DNA from: Dipetalonema caudispina
Taxonomy: Eukaryota; Nematoda; Chromadorea; Rhabditida; Onchocercidae
NCBI GenBank assembly: GCA_013365325.1
Contig: JABVXV010000028.1
Span: 1 to 64,000, forward strand
DNA: 64,000 bases
Reading direction: 5' to 3'
A model generated the notes under the pieces. The model was not told the origin of the DNA. It ran no database searches and saw only the letters and a list, made by a program, of their open reading frames with translations. Positions 23,559 to 39,753 of the stretch are shown one piece after another. The position numbers were made by a program, and so were the translations under genes. Every line of letters begins with the position of its first letter. The first letter of the stretch is position 1.

Positions 23559-26358
23559 TCAATCCGCGATGCATTTATCGGAAGGTTGGTACCAATCACA
23601 CCACTGAAATTGCTTTGGCCAACCGAGGCGCATTGTATAAAGTTTCTGAACACAGGTACCTGCAGATCTGAAATTATACTATCGCATTTTCTCCACATTA
23701 TCACGAAAATTGTAAGAATTTTTTTTTTTTTCATTTAACTTTAACTCTTTGAACTGTCCGTTTTTGCACTTTTTCATCTAAAAATGCAAGAAAAAAAATT
23801 AGCTAAAAAAAAGAAGAAAACAATGATATTTTCAAGTAAAAAAAGTACAGAGAAGAAATTCATACGAATGGTAAGGTTTGCCAAAAAAGTGACATCTTGG
23901 ACAAAGTGCAACAATTTGTTGTGACACGACTGTTTGATTCATCAGTGTTGTAATGTTTGTTGTAAGCACCTAAAAATTTCATTTAAATTTCATATTCCAA
24001 AGTATAATGAAAATCCACTTAATATTCAGACAATGAAGACAAAGAGATTAGTTACTCCCTCCTCAATCATGTCAAATAATTTTGAATTTTCGAATAAAAT
24101 GATAAAATTAAATAGTAAAATGGAAATAATGGATTATTTCACTAAAACAAAAACTTCCTATATTATTTAAAAAACTGAACAATGGGAATGTTATGTGTTA
24201 TGTTTTGGAAGCAAGGAAAAAGTAAATTTTTTTCGGTAACAAATTATTGCAATGATGCAGTATTTGGCAAGAATATTTGCTTTTGGATTTTCAAATGAAA
24301 TAAACAAATTTGAAATACCTTAACGAGTAAATCGCTTGAAATACCTTCACTTTCACGTATTGGAATACCTCGTAATCCTTCGCATTGTACATAGGATAAA
24401 TTTGCTAAAATGTTGCATTCTACATTCCGATCGAAACACTTTGCCTTAAATTCGGTAATTACCGAAACTAAATAGCGTATTTTTGTTCTACAGATTATTC
24501 CATTTAGTTTCATCACATTCATTAAGCAATTTACCTGTAATGCTTATTGGAAGGATAAATAAACACATTGCTATACTAATTCTTTTTTTTTATTTAGACA
24601 AGAGAAAATTTCTAATAATATACAGAAGAATTGTTGAGAATTCGATGACTTTCAAGCAAATAATTTCAATTTTAGAGGAAAAATAATAAAATGCAACGAA
24701 GTTTACTCTATCTGTGATTTCTGAGATCTTTTTCATTTTTGATTCATAAATTTTCTTTAGAGTTGAAAAAATTCTTCTATTTCGTTTTGAATTAATATAA
24801 ACAACTTTCCAGAATTTTTGATAACATCATTTTGCAAACAAATAGGTAACTTTTACTCCAACAGAAAAAACCAAATTCAAAATATACGATTCATGAAAAA
24901 AGTCTAGTAGATTTGGCATTCTCTCTCGATGAATTTTAGACATGCTAGAAGGGAAGAGTAAAAAGGTTGCATTTCTGTTATTATTAAAAGTTTGGGATAT
25001 TCAACGAAAGGAAAATTGTGCATTAATTAGCATACACACGGTACTGAAGAGATAAAGAATGACGAGTAATTATGATTTCGAGAGATTATGCTGTACAAAA
25101 AGCTTTGTCCTATACATATCTCATTTTATGACGCAAATGTAATAGGACCGGAATACGATATCATAGAAATGTAGAGGATTGACAGTGAAAATTTAGCCAA
25201 ATTATACTGGGCTATATTTCCAGGAATATCATAATGGGACTAGCAGCCAGATTAAAAGCTTCCATAGATATTATATCTGTATCCCATCATTTTCGACAAT
25301 GACAAGTTGTTCGTCATGGTAGTTTGATAAAATATTGCCTCAATATTTGGCATATAAAATCTGTACTTTTCTGCATATTTGCGCATTGATCTTCAGGACA
25401 ACTTGCGACATTAAAAAGTTAATCTTTCATTTAATTCAATGAATTTGAATTAAATTTGTTACCCGATGACTTAAATCAACGCATGTCAAATCAGAAATAC
25501 TCAATGTTCTTACTGGTCGGTGCACGAATGAAGCACTGCCACAATCACTACACTGATCCTAAATTTTCGAAAATTTTCATCGTTTCCTTTTTAAACTTTT
25601 TTTAAACAGAAAATGTAAAATGTTTATCACACTTATAAGAATATAATGGTATCCATCCGGGTAATGTGTCGAAAAGTATGATAGCCGGAATGATGCAATG
25701 ATACCATGTCCTATTCATAGTACTTATAATAATGTTTCAAATTCAAAAAGCTATCGATAATTCTATCCTTAAGTATTATATTTTGAACATTATGATAGTT
25801 TCTTATTGCACTTCATTTCTATTACAGATACCAACAAACTTACAATATCAGCTTCTTCGCTAAAATTGTACCTACAATGAAAGAAATCGATCCGATTCGC
25901 ATATCGGTGAAGAATTTTGTTTTCTCGACGTACAACATGTAACTCATACTGGAAAACAACACAATGATGGAAATGCAAATTCCGTATTGAAAAGACGATT
26001 TCAACGGGAATATATGAATGATAGAAATGAAGAAAAAAAAAAGATGGCTAACAGAAGGGAAAAAAAATTAGCAAAAAAGTTTTTCGATTGATCTTCGTAT
26101 AAAGATCAAATGTAAAAAAAAATATATTAAATAAGTAAAAACATTAAACTAATACTAATGAGGTTTGTAATTTTTTTGCATTATCTCCAAAGCTTTTCCG
26201 AAAAATTGAAACGAACCATAGATGACTTATAAAATTTGATAGCACCGAAAAGTAATAAGACAAGGATTGTGGTAGTTGCAAATAATATGCCTGTTATGTA
26301 TTGGCATGATTTACGGCGTAATACATATCGCAGAGAACGATAGACCTGACTGCTATGC
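23559..26358 (-). CDS. Uncharacterised membrane-anchored Cys-rich protein; model incomplete
   Basis: Two blocks of exons are phase-consistent inside themselves. Block A: 26217-26358 with a membrane helix (CQYITGILFATTTILVLLLF) after a basic stretch (SLRYVLRRKS), 25844-25948, 25463-25558 (DQCSDCGSASFVHR). Block B: 24319-24487 (CFDRNVECNILANLSYVQC), 23866-23969 (VALCPRCHFFGKPYH), 23559-23667 (WPKQFQWCDWYQPSDKC, stop). Block A ends in phase 0 and block B enters in phase 2, so an exon is missing between them, or they are two genes. Basic residues before one N-proximal helix followed by paired cysteines and NxS/T sites suggest a type II protein with a luminal domain. A competing reading uses other frames of the block A exons and joins block B directly in phase, giving a second membrane segment instead of the Cys-rich part. 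No family recognised. Confidence 0.4.
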
Positions 26359-27837
26359 CTAAAGGAAGTAAATGAGATAAATCAGTATATCCCGTAGTAC
26401 TATTCACCAAATTCTAATAAAAATAATGGTGATGATGATGATGATGATGATGATGAATTTACTCGAAAATGAAAGCCATATTGAGAAAAAATCGAAATTA
26501 GAATAATCATTAAATCTGTCAAAATCAATAAATAGGAAGAAACAAAAAAAAAAAAGAAAAGCAAAAAATGTTTACTTGATATCTACAATAAACCAATTAG
26601 TATCATTTGAAGAATTTAATTTAAGTGGGAAATTAATTTCGCAAATTCACTTACATTTAACGCACTGCAACCACCACACACAGAAATACACTCAACACAA
26701 AAATGTTTTCGCAGAGAAAGATGAGAAACAAAATGTTTAAATTAAAAAATTCTTAAATATTTAATTTTTTAAATAGTCAACAATTTTACTGATTATCTTT
26801 GCTTTTTATTTTTGAATTTGCATTTGAACGTAACATAAAATTAAAACAAATAAATATCTTTAGCCATTGTAACATAGATTGATTTTAACAGTGTAAGAAA
26901 TAATAATTATTGATTGATTCCATTTTATTCGATTTATTCATTGATTTACCTCTATTTATTTATTTGTTATCTTTTCGTTCTCTGATTTACTCCTACATCT
27001 GACACCGTTTAGAAGACGAAAGATTTTTTGGTACATATCTTAAAATAAAAGACTAATTACAAAAAATTGAAATTTTTGTTTAAAAAATTTTTTTACTTTT
27101 ATTCAAAATTAAACAGAACCGTATGAAAACTTTGGATAGATTCGAAAATAAGAAGTAAAAACTTTCTACATTCAAAATTGGATATGAATTTAAAATTGCT
27201 GTTATTACCATCATCTTATTGAAATCCAAGAAAATTAATTTAAATTTCATAATTTCACATTCCTGCACATAACAGAACATAGTTGCATAGATGTTGACGG
27301 TGTAATTATAATAAATACAATAAATAAAATTATAAAAATGCAACATTGAGCACATAATGTCTCGACGGGAAATTATTCGAACGTATGGATACGACGAGAA
27401 AATAGCATAGCGCAGCAATAATTAAGGCACCCATATCTGTAATTTGAGTAATTTAAGTTGATACCAATGAAAGGAACATTTTAAATGCTTAAATAATCTA
27501 TCGTTTGACCTTTTGAATTATCAAACATTTTGTTTCTGATAGCTATCGAAGGCAACATTTCTAGTGATAACCTATACTTCTCTTCAATGCCATTTTTTTT
27601 TTTTTTTTCTTTGAAGTTCCAAAAGAATTACAGAAGTTTCAATAGCAAATGCAATAAGGAGAATATTTTATCCTTCAATCTTAAAGATTTTTACCTATTG
27701 CTGTAAAGTTTACCATATATCTTTCTACTTCACTTCTTTAAATGTTTCAAAATTCTAATTAAGAAAAAAAGCGAAAATAGTTTATAAAATGTTACCAACC
27801 AAAGAAAAGAGGAATACAGAGAATAATAGATAACCAT
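26359..27837. other. Intergenic, downstream of profilin
   Basis: No supported exon. Contains a GAT trinucleotide repeat and a 112-codon open frame on the minus strand (27080-27418) that looks non-coding. Confidence 0.5.
26425..26455. repeat. (GAT)n microsatellite
   Basis: About ten tandem copies of the GAT/TGA triplet, outside any called exon. Confidence 0.9.
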
Positions 27838-28869
27838 TTAGTAATTTATGCTTTTAAAATAATCGGCAAGAGCTCCCGTTGTTTTGCTGCATTGTTCCGG
27901 TTGTACACCACCTTCATATATTGAAATTATCACTGCTGAAGAATGAAATTGTGATATTTTTGATTATAATTTGATATATGGATATAATTGAATCATTCCA
28001 TTTCTGTTCTTGTTATTTTTCTTACAGACAATGAATAATTTCAAAAGATTTAAGAAATTAGGAAAGAATTTATTGTCAAAAGATTTAAATTAGTTTATAA
28101 GATTAAACTACAAAAGTACGAAGATACGGATGGATTTTACGAAATGCTTTTTTAGTACAATTTACTGAGTGTTTAATTTACTCTTTGTGCATTTTATGAA
28201 GTTATTTGTATAATAATTATGACTTAAATTTTTTTTTTTAGTATGCTTATTAGAATTGAATATTTGAAAAAAATATCTGAGAATTAATTGTTTTACCTTG
28301 TCCAGTTTTATAAATGAAAAACCCGGTTGATCCTTTTTTGCCAATAATTCTTTCATCATCAGCTTGTAGTACGAAATATTTCTCTCCCTCAAATTTCATA
28401 CCCGTTCCCAATAAAGCATCCTTATTCTGAAATCCTTTTCCAGCTGCTGCAGCTTCTGCTGGATCCAACTGAAATTAAAATTTTTATTAGTTTATCATTT
28501 ATTTATTCCTTTATTTATTAATCGTTTCAATTTCGAAACATTTATTTAACTATCATTTATTTGTCCACATTGTTACTGAATAATTACAAAGGTGTAACAT
28601 TGCGGAAACGACGAAATTACGACAAATTCATTTCTCAATTTATTTGTCTTCTTTATATTTTCTTTACTCTTTTCTTTCACTTTTTTTTCCTTTAAACAAA
28701 TTTCACTTTTCACGACAATTCTCTGATTGACGACTATATTCATTAACAATAATCAGTATTATCGACAACGGATTAGTGATGTTTCTTCTCCTACCAACGA
28801 CAGCATTTTTCATTACAGCTGTCGATTCAGACAGTTTAAAAGTCATTACTCTCTCAACCAACTTCAAAT

Positions 28870-28905
<36 letters not shown>

Positions 28906-29685
28906 AATACCTCTCTTCTTCAATCGGATATTCACTAGAGTATATGGTATCAATATGAAGTCAGTATGAAGTAGTTAGGAGAATTGCAGAAACATTTGAT
29001 ATGCTATCGGTACTAATTGATGCTTTAAAAAAAATAAGGAATTTATCTTTAACGATTTTAATTTGTGATTGTTTAAGAGATTGGAAAGATTATTTTCCAG
29101 CTATTATATTCATAATGAAATATATTTAAAAAATAATTTCATGAATGATTTCTAATCCTTCAATCTAATATATTATTATGTGCAGTGAATACAATTTATT
29201 TATTTTTTTTCTAGAAATGACAACCTTAATTTTTATGTTAAATTAAAAGCTTACCCATGCAAATTCACAATTTAATTAAGTAATAAATAATCTTGACACT
29301 TTAATATGTTGAAATAACTGGTTGTGAATGCTATGGGAAATAATGAAATTTTATGAAAAGAGTGTTATCAGCAATAAAATATAGATAAAAGTAAAATTGA
29401 TACATTTATGTATGATATGTTTCGTTATGGTATCGCTAAAGCATTTTTTTTTTTTCGCTTTTCCTTTTTGAACTTTTCTATGATATCAGTGTTCAGTTTG
29501 CATATGCGATAAAGTAAAATCAACAAACTTTAGGAATATTTAAAGAAAAATTTTTCCCTTAAATTTATATTTACCTTGAAATTATCGGACTTTCCCCAAA
29601 CTGATCCATCAAAACCACAAATTGCAGCTTTAGAAACGTTACCGGAGCCAACCAAATTGTTGTTGACCAAATCTGCCCAGGACAT
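27838..29685 (-). CDS. Profilin
   Basis: Three exons in phase: 29575-29685 (MSWADLVNNNLVGSGNVSKA), 28297-28468 and 27838-27935; 126 residues, the usual profilin length. The N-terminus WADLVNNNLVGSG, the middle GFQNKDALLGTGMKFEGEKY and DDERIIGKKGSTGFFIYKT, and the C-terminal helix EQCSKTTGALADYFKS match invertebrate profilins. The N- and C-terminal helices bring together the poly-proline site (Trp3 and C-terminal Tyr). Profilin binds monomeric actin, promotes nucleotide exchange and feeds formin-driven filament growth in the cytosol (family knowledge). The introns are 1106 and 361 bases. Profilins are a multigene family in nematodes; I cannot say which paralogue this is. Confidence 0.96.
28871..28905. 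repeat. (CT)n microsatellite
   Basis: Nearly pure CT dinucleotide run inside the first intron of the profilin gene. Confidence 0.95.
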
Positions 29686-31177
29686 CCTTTAAACTTGTTA
29701 TAAGAGACAGTATGAAGGCACAAAAATGCTGATAAGCGAAGAGAACTGATTAATTGATCAGTTCAGATTTATAGGAACGAGAGGTTATCTGATTGTATCT
29801 GGTTGTAAGCTGAAAAAAAAAAGGATCAATTAAAAAGGACTTATTTGTCAGTAAAACAAAATACCATTAACAAATAATCCGTTCATCAAACAGTAAACAT
29901 TTTAGCATCAAAACCACCTGATGTTATTTTCAGGATAGTCTTCTTGACATTACTAACAACATGAACTTACTCTTCAATGGTATATGAATGTTAAAAGTAA
30001 TTAAGAGATTCTCGAGAGTGCAATAGTTAGTCTGCTACTTTCAGGCATTAGCTGTAACATTATGTGCGTCAGCTGGGAATTAAGTGAAGTTAATATATCG
30101 AGCTATATTCAAAAGCAACTTCAAATCCCATTCTCAATTATCCAGTTTTTATATATTTACTTAAGTAAATACTTTATTTCCTGAATAATGAGAAGGAAGA
30201 GAGATGACGGATTAGAAAAGAAATTAAATTTAATGGATCAAATTTTGAATAAAAAAGTGATTAAAAATTAGACCAATCCACTTTGGGAAGAAAATAGGAT
30301 AGGGATTTTCTCACTATCAGAACAATTCCTACATGTACATATACATATATATGTTTACAAATATGAATAAATATACAAAAACAGAAGTTTCTAAAGTTCT
30401 GAAAGAATACCAACACTTAATTTTTCAACTATTAGAGAAAATATCGGAACATTGATAGTTTCAAAAATATGTGCGATATTTTAAAAATGTCATAATTCTG
30501 AAATCATTTTAAATATGAATCTTCTAGCATATAAGAAATGTCTATGTACTTTACAATTATTGAATGGATAGGAATCGATTTGCTGATATTATTTTCTAAG
30601 TTTACGAAATAGAATTTTATGCATCTTTATTGAAGGCACATTTTGATAATATCCAAATTTATTTGAATTATTAGTCGAATATATTTTGTTTGTCTAATAA
30701 AATACATATTTTATTCAACCAAAGCAATTTCTATAATATTTGTCAATCATAGATAGAAATTCTTAGGCTTTAGTAAAAAAAGGATTACAAACTTTCTGGT
30801 AGTACGATATTCTTAAGCGTACGCCGAAAGATAGGATTCATTTAGAATTTTAGTAAAACTTTGGTCATCTGATCATTTGCATGATAAAAAAGATGTCAAA
30901 AGAAATGAGAAATGAATAGATACTTATTTGATAGAAATTGATGAAAGTTTTTTTTTCAAGTTTGCTTTTAAAAATGGGTTTTTAAAATTATTTGAATATT
31001 AATTTCTAATTTTGTGACATAAAATGGTTGGTAGAATAAGTAGAATAGCTCTAAAAATTCATAAAAAATTGGAAAATCTTAGAAAAAAAAATTTACATGA
31101 TGAAGCATTCCATTTCACCGGCAAGAAATTGAGCTAGAAAGTACATTTTAAAAATGAAAAAGAAATAGGAAAGATAA

Positions 31178-31202
31178 AGAGAGCGAGAGAGAGAGAGAGA
31201 GA
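31178..31202. repeat. (GA)n microsatellite
   Basis: Tandem GA run interrupted once by a C. Confidence 0.9.
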
Positions 31203-31309
31203 TTTCAGTGCAATTCGAAATTGCTTGTTTATGGTACTGCAAAAACAAAAAAAGGATACTTTTTTTGCCAAAAATTAATATGAAATTTCGAATTTTTGAT
31301 TGAATAATT

Positions 31310-31358
31310 TGAAAATTAATGAGATACTAATAAGATTTCAGTATCTCATTAATTTTCA
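31310..31358. repeat. Perfect inverted repeat (hairpin), 19-bp arms
   Basis: Arms 31310-31328 and 31340-31358 are exact reverse complements, separated by an 11-base loop. Core of the left arm: gaaaattaatgagatact. No gene covers it. Confidence 0.9.
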
Positions 31359-31930
31359 CTTACGAAAAGATTTCACTTTTTATTTTTAAATGTCTTCAGC
31401 TACGACCAATTTTATGTATACCATACATTCAGCGGTTCATAATTAATACAGAAATTTACTCCCTTATTTGAAGAAGTTTTGAATATCTGAGACTTTCTCG
31501 ATATCTTATCATCATCAAAATTATTGACGTAATTATCACCAATTAATACAGGCGTTTTTGAATCTTGTTATGAAAATATTCTAAACTGTGGTAAATTACA
31601 TAAATATGGTAATTGAAAGAAGTGGTTCAAAACCAATGTGGAATGATTACTGATCGATCGATCTCCTTCAAACATAGCACCCTGGAGTGACGAGAAAGAA
31701 ATGAAATTTGAGTAAAGTTCAAAGGTTAAAGCTTGAGGAATACTGTTTTGATCAAAATGAATTTCAATACTTTGACATATAGATTAGAGATAATTAAGTT
31801 AATGAAAGGAAACGGCTAGTATAAGTAGTAGTAGTAATAAATGAATGCAGCAGCAATAATAGCAGTAGTTCGTTGAAGTAGCGGCTGTTCTTCGTATCCA
31901 TCCGTATCTTTTCAACTTCAACTCTTCCTT

Positions 31931-32000
31931 CCTCTGCTCCTTCTCCTCCTCCTCCTCCTCCTCTTCTTCTTCTTCTTCTTCCTTCTCCTTCTCTTCTCCT
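31931..32000. repeat. (CTC)n/(CTT)n trinucleotide tract
   Basis: Pyrimidine triplet run which, read on the minus strand, creates a spurious poly-glutamate frame. Confidence 0.9.
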
Positions 32001-32150
32001 GTAACTCTACGAGGAATTCTCCACAAATTCATTCATTCTAAGCTTTATGGATCATTCAATTCCTTATTGAAGAAAAGTGAACAAATTGGAACATTTCAAT
32101 TTAACATCTATAGGTTACTCTTTCCCCCAGAAATGAGGTCATCCACATAT

Positions 32151-32302
32151 AACAACAACAACAACAACAAATCTTCCATCCATTTTCCTCAATTCTTCCT
32201 AACAGTTGCTGTCTATGCCTCTGTGTGTGTGTGTGTATGTGTATGTGTGTGTGTGTGTGTGTATGGGTGTATGGGTGTGGGTGTGGGTGTGTGTACATGT
32301 GT
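32151..32302. repeat. (CAA)n then (GT)n compound microsatellite
   Basis: CAA triplets at 32151-32170, then GT repeats with TA and GG variants at 32221-32302. Confidence 0.9.
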
Positions 32303-32510
32303 TTCCGTTTTATACTCTAAAGTATCGAGAAAGCCTTACATTGGCTTCTAAGTTAATTTTGTTGAATTAGTAAAAGATTATTCAATTTTATGTATTGATG
32401 CAAAGAAGTGTGATGTTAATTTTTTATTAAGTCCATAGAAAATTTTTCGAAAAGAAAAAACTTTGAAAATTTAGAATGAGAAACAATTGAATATAGAAAG
32501 AATTGAGAAG

Positions 32511-36127
<3,617 letters not shown>

Positions 36128-36772
36128 GTTAAAAGTAATCGGTATCTTTTCTAACTAATAATGGAAGTTATATTTCTTTAAAAGCTTGGATACTCTGTTA
36201 ATATAGGAGATATCCAAATTTTTAAAAGCAATCGAAATTCACCGTAAAACAGAATTCTAATAAGAAGCATTTTGTTAATAGATATTCATATTAGTAATTA
36301 TGAGAATTACAACATCCACCTGCCACTGATTTTTTACGATACTACCAATTTTAAGCTTAACTTTTCGCAAATCTTCTTTACCCATTCACCGCCAACCACT
36401 ATTGCACAAAAATTTATAGACAACAAAACTTTTGTTTGAAAGCATTAATTTTATATTAGCTAATAGAAATTTGCATATTTTATATGGTAAAAGCAGAAGA
36501 GTTGTATTTCTAACTTCAACTTTTCATCAAATTATGATACAAAGAATAACACAAATATAGGGATAGGAAATAAATTGTTGAATTTAAGAATTCTAATTAA
36601 ATTCTTTTGTTTTTCGTTCGTTCAATCTTGAATAAATATTAAAGAGTAATTCAGAAAATATAAAAGCTTCAAAAAAAGTGATAATGTCACTGTTTCTGCA
36701 AGAATTATGATATTACATGGAGTTAATACACAATAATGTCATCCGAATCGTACCTTTTTATTAGGCCCTATA
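36128..36772. other. Spacer of 645 bases between two minus-strand genes
   Basis: Nothing coding seen. Its left side should be the kinase promoter or, if the two genes are co-transcribed, an intercistronic region. Confidence 0.5.
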
Positions 36773-39753
36773 TTAATGTAATTTCTCTTTTTCTTCTCTT
36801 CGTCTTATTTGTGTTGTGAAATAATATCGAAAGAATAGAGAAGTAATTGCCCAAGATGAGTTCAACGATATGCCAACCCAATGACTTCCATTCCAGTGTT
36901 CTGAATAAGCATATTGGGACCATACTTGTGAAGCCAAAGTTGACAGAGAAATCTATAATTTTATCATTTAAGAATTTAAAAAAAAAAAAAAAATAGTAAA
37001 TAGTTAAATATAATTATAACAATTAGTTCCATATTAAAATTTGACAGGGTAAACGATTTACAGAGTTTTTTTTTTCTCTCAATGATTTAGGTCTTGCTAT
37101 TCATTTTAAATCATCAATGAAATGGTACGAGGTTTTTGAGACTTTTTAAGAAATGAGAAGAATTTGATTTAAAATTTTCAACTAATTTAATAAACCAAAA
37201 ATAGCTGAATGATGTAATTTGCAAACATACTACAGTTCGAGAATCGATAGCTCCTAAACGATCGGATGGCTTTTTCCAGTGTAAAGCACGGCTACTGATC
37301 ATATAAGAGGTCAAGAAATCAGTACCCATAATTCGAGCACAGAATTCATGAGATTCACCCAAATGCACGAGAACCTGAGCATTATTAGAATTTTTGTAAT
37401 AAAATTTAATTTAAATCTGATTGAAGGAAAAATTAAATTAGTGAACAAGTTCTTAGAACAAGTCCTCAAATAACAATTATAACAATAAAGCAAACAATCT
37501 TCTGTGAATATTGATTTAAACATAAAATTATTTTAAGAAGTATCTTTTAAAAGTTTGAATTAATATGAAATATCTTAAAATTTTATTCAATGGAAAGTAT
37601 AACCTTTATAACGTAAAAATGTTTACGCAGAAAAATTATCATACTGGGACTGATAAAATACAATTTAAATGTTTCTTTCATTCGGAAAATTCAGAAAGTA
37701 AATATTTTAGAGACAGGAAGATCACTACCTGACTTAATTTAAATGTGAAATGATACCTGGCGATGTAGCAACCATACCGGGAATGCAAGCCATGCAGCAC
37801 CAATAATTACAGATACAAGGCTATCCATTTGGAATAAAACATTTTCCATAACATTTGTGAGGACTGTACCATCTAATGTCCATCGATGAGCTGTTTGTAA
37901 GCAGAAATTCACTGCTAACCAACTATAGCACCAATATTTGGCAATTTTTAAGCACTGAAGGATAAGAAAATATACCAAAAAAAGGGAAAGAGAAAAGAAT
38001 TTGAAAGATTGATAAGTTTTTAATTATGAAATTCAAAGATTGATGAATTTAATTTTGAAAGATTGATAAAAATTATGAAATTCATTGCAAATTCAAAAAC
38101 TTCCATTTTAAATTTGAAGCAACATAAATGAAGAGAGAAGGCAAGATCCGACAGCGATTTCAATTCTCTGAATATTACTTTGAATAATATTTTGGTTCCA
38201 AAACTTATTCTCTCTGGCACTCCATTTTTTGGTTATCAAATTCAATAAACTTCTAATCAAAAATTTGAAATTCAAACTGCTTACATCAGGATGAATTAAA
38301 TTTGGTGTTTCCGCTGAACAATGTACCAGGACTAGAAGTGCTAATATTAACCCCTGAAATAATTAAATCAAAATTTATTTCTTTGATATATTTATCTACA
38401 CAAATGCTTCAGAATTGAAATTTGAAATTTCGAACTGCAAATTATATGTATCATAATTTTTAAATGAACTGATTTCACTATAGGATTGATGGATTGGTCA
38501 TGAAATTTTAGTAATTTTCATAAAATAGCGCAAAAATACATGAGTGGATAAATTCGATGAAAAACTATAACCAGAATTCGGACGATATAACAAGCGGAGA
38601 GTGTTTCCGCTGAAGAATTTCTCAATCGGTATAATAGTAAACCAGCACCGATACGTTGACAACCAATACATCGTAATAGATGCCAATGAACGCCATCTGT
38701 TTCTTGTATCTATAATTTAGCTATCAGTTGAAATGAACTAAAGAATTGATATTATTTAAATTTAACATTGTTTCTCAATGATAAATTCTTAATGTGAAAT
38801 GAATCATAAAAGTAATTGGAGTAATTAATAGCTATTTGTAGGAAGAATTTGAATTCGTTTTACAATATGTATAATAAAAATTTGTTGCAATAAGAACAAA
38901 ATTTTACATGACGATTAGCTATACACATTTAAACTAATTAATTTTACTGAAACTATTTATAGATGAATCAACTTTTGCTATCATAACGATGAGCAATTTT
39001 GAAAATGAATAAATGCAATCAACAGTAGCAAATTTGGTTAATTTTCAAGGAAAAAAAAAGATGAAAGAATCATCGAACAATCAATTTCGCTTCTTTTTTT
39101 TTCCTTTCTTTTCAAATATGTCTAAAAAATATTGGGTTATTAAAATTACCAAACTATTTTCGAAATCGTACATCATCAATATTACACTTTTATTGTTGAA
39201 GTGAAATGTCTCTTTCGCAATTTATTTAATTATTAACCCAATAAAAAAAAAAAAAAAATCGAGGAGATGCTATAATTAAAACAGGCAGATTTTCATCATT
39301 TAGCAAATAACAAACCCAAAGTTGAGCAAGTTTCCGATTTCAGTTTCAATTTATTTACCGAATGTCAACTTATGAGTAATACTTGTTTCTCATTAAAATT
39401 ATAGATCCAAAATTGAAGTTAAATTTGGGGAAATTCATTATGATAAATTATAGAAGTTAAAAGGAAAAACTTACAAAAATAAAGGAAGCGATGAGAGACG
39501 GTGCGAAAAATAATGGGAAACCAATGAGGAGAAATACGACAGCATCAATAAGTAACAAACTACGCCGTAATTCCATGATGAGTAGTAACTGACGCTTACC
39601 AATGTATTGTTGGGTATGCAAGGTTGCTGATGCGGTAACATCGGAAATATGCTCCGCCCGCAATTGAGCTTGTACAACAACAGGCATTATACTGTTACCT
39701 CGGAATTTTTCGTACCGATCGTTTGGAGAAATGAGATAGGATAGTGTTGTCAC
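36773..39753 (-). CDS. Multi-pass membrane protein with two similar halves, uncharacterised
   Basis: Six exons, all phase 0: 39475-39753, 38566-38709, 38285-38353, 37757-37954, 37231-37374, 36773-36952; 337 residues. Hydrophobic segments include RSLLLIDAVVFLLIGFPLFF, CYIVRILVIGLILALLVLVH, MDSLVSVIIGAAWLAFPVWL and SSWAITSLFFRYYF, so at least five to six helices. Each half appears to repeat one plan: a helix, a loop with H or E residues leading to a stretch such as LLRCIGCQRIGAGLLLYRL or ARIMGTDFLTSYMISSRAL, then an acidic or polar turn (NSSAETLSACYIVRIL or RLGAIDSRTVISL) and another helix. The C-terminus is basic/acidic (TQIRRREEKEKLH) and cytosolic-looking. I do not recognise a named family; the layout recalls small four-helix proteins duplicated once. 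The donor of exon 2 could be six bases earlier. Confidence 0.78.

Larger units (their letters stand above)
29686..32510. other. Intergenic, upstream of profilin and downstream of the kinase
   Basis: No exon supported on either strand. Holds a perfect hairpin at 31310-31358 and a cluster of simple repeats from 31.2 to 32.3 kb. The profilin promoter should lie just right of 29685. Confidence 0.5.

Noticed and set aside
23511..23738. 75-codon plus-strand frame
   Set aside because: Opposite strand of the phase-matched exon at 23559-23667 and flanked by poly-T tracts.
24319..24487. Leucine-rich-repeat N-terminal cap
   Set aside because: The VECNILANLSYVQCEGLRGIPI spacing is only vaguely similar and no leucine-rich repeats follow in the next exons.
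27080..27418. 112-codon minus-strand open frame
   Set aside because: Composition is Ile/Tyr/Phe-rich as expected from translated AT-rich DNA; no domain, no splice partner, and it lies in the 3' flank of profilin.
31799..32032. Poly-glutamate minus-strand frame
   Set aside because: Caused by the CTC/CTT simple repeat; no splice structure.
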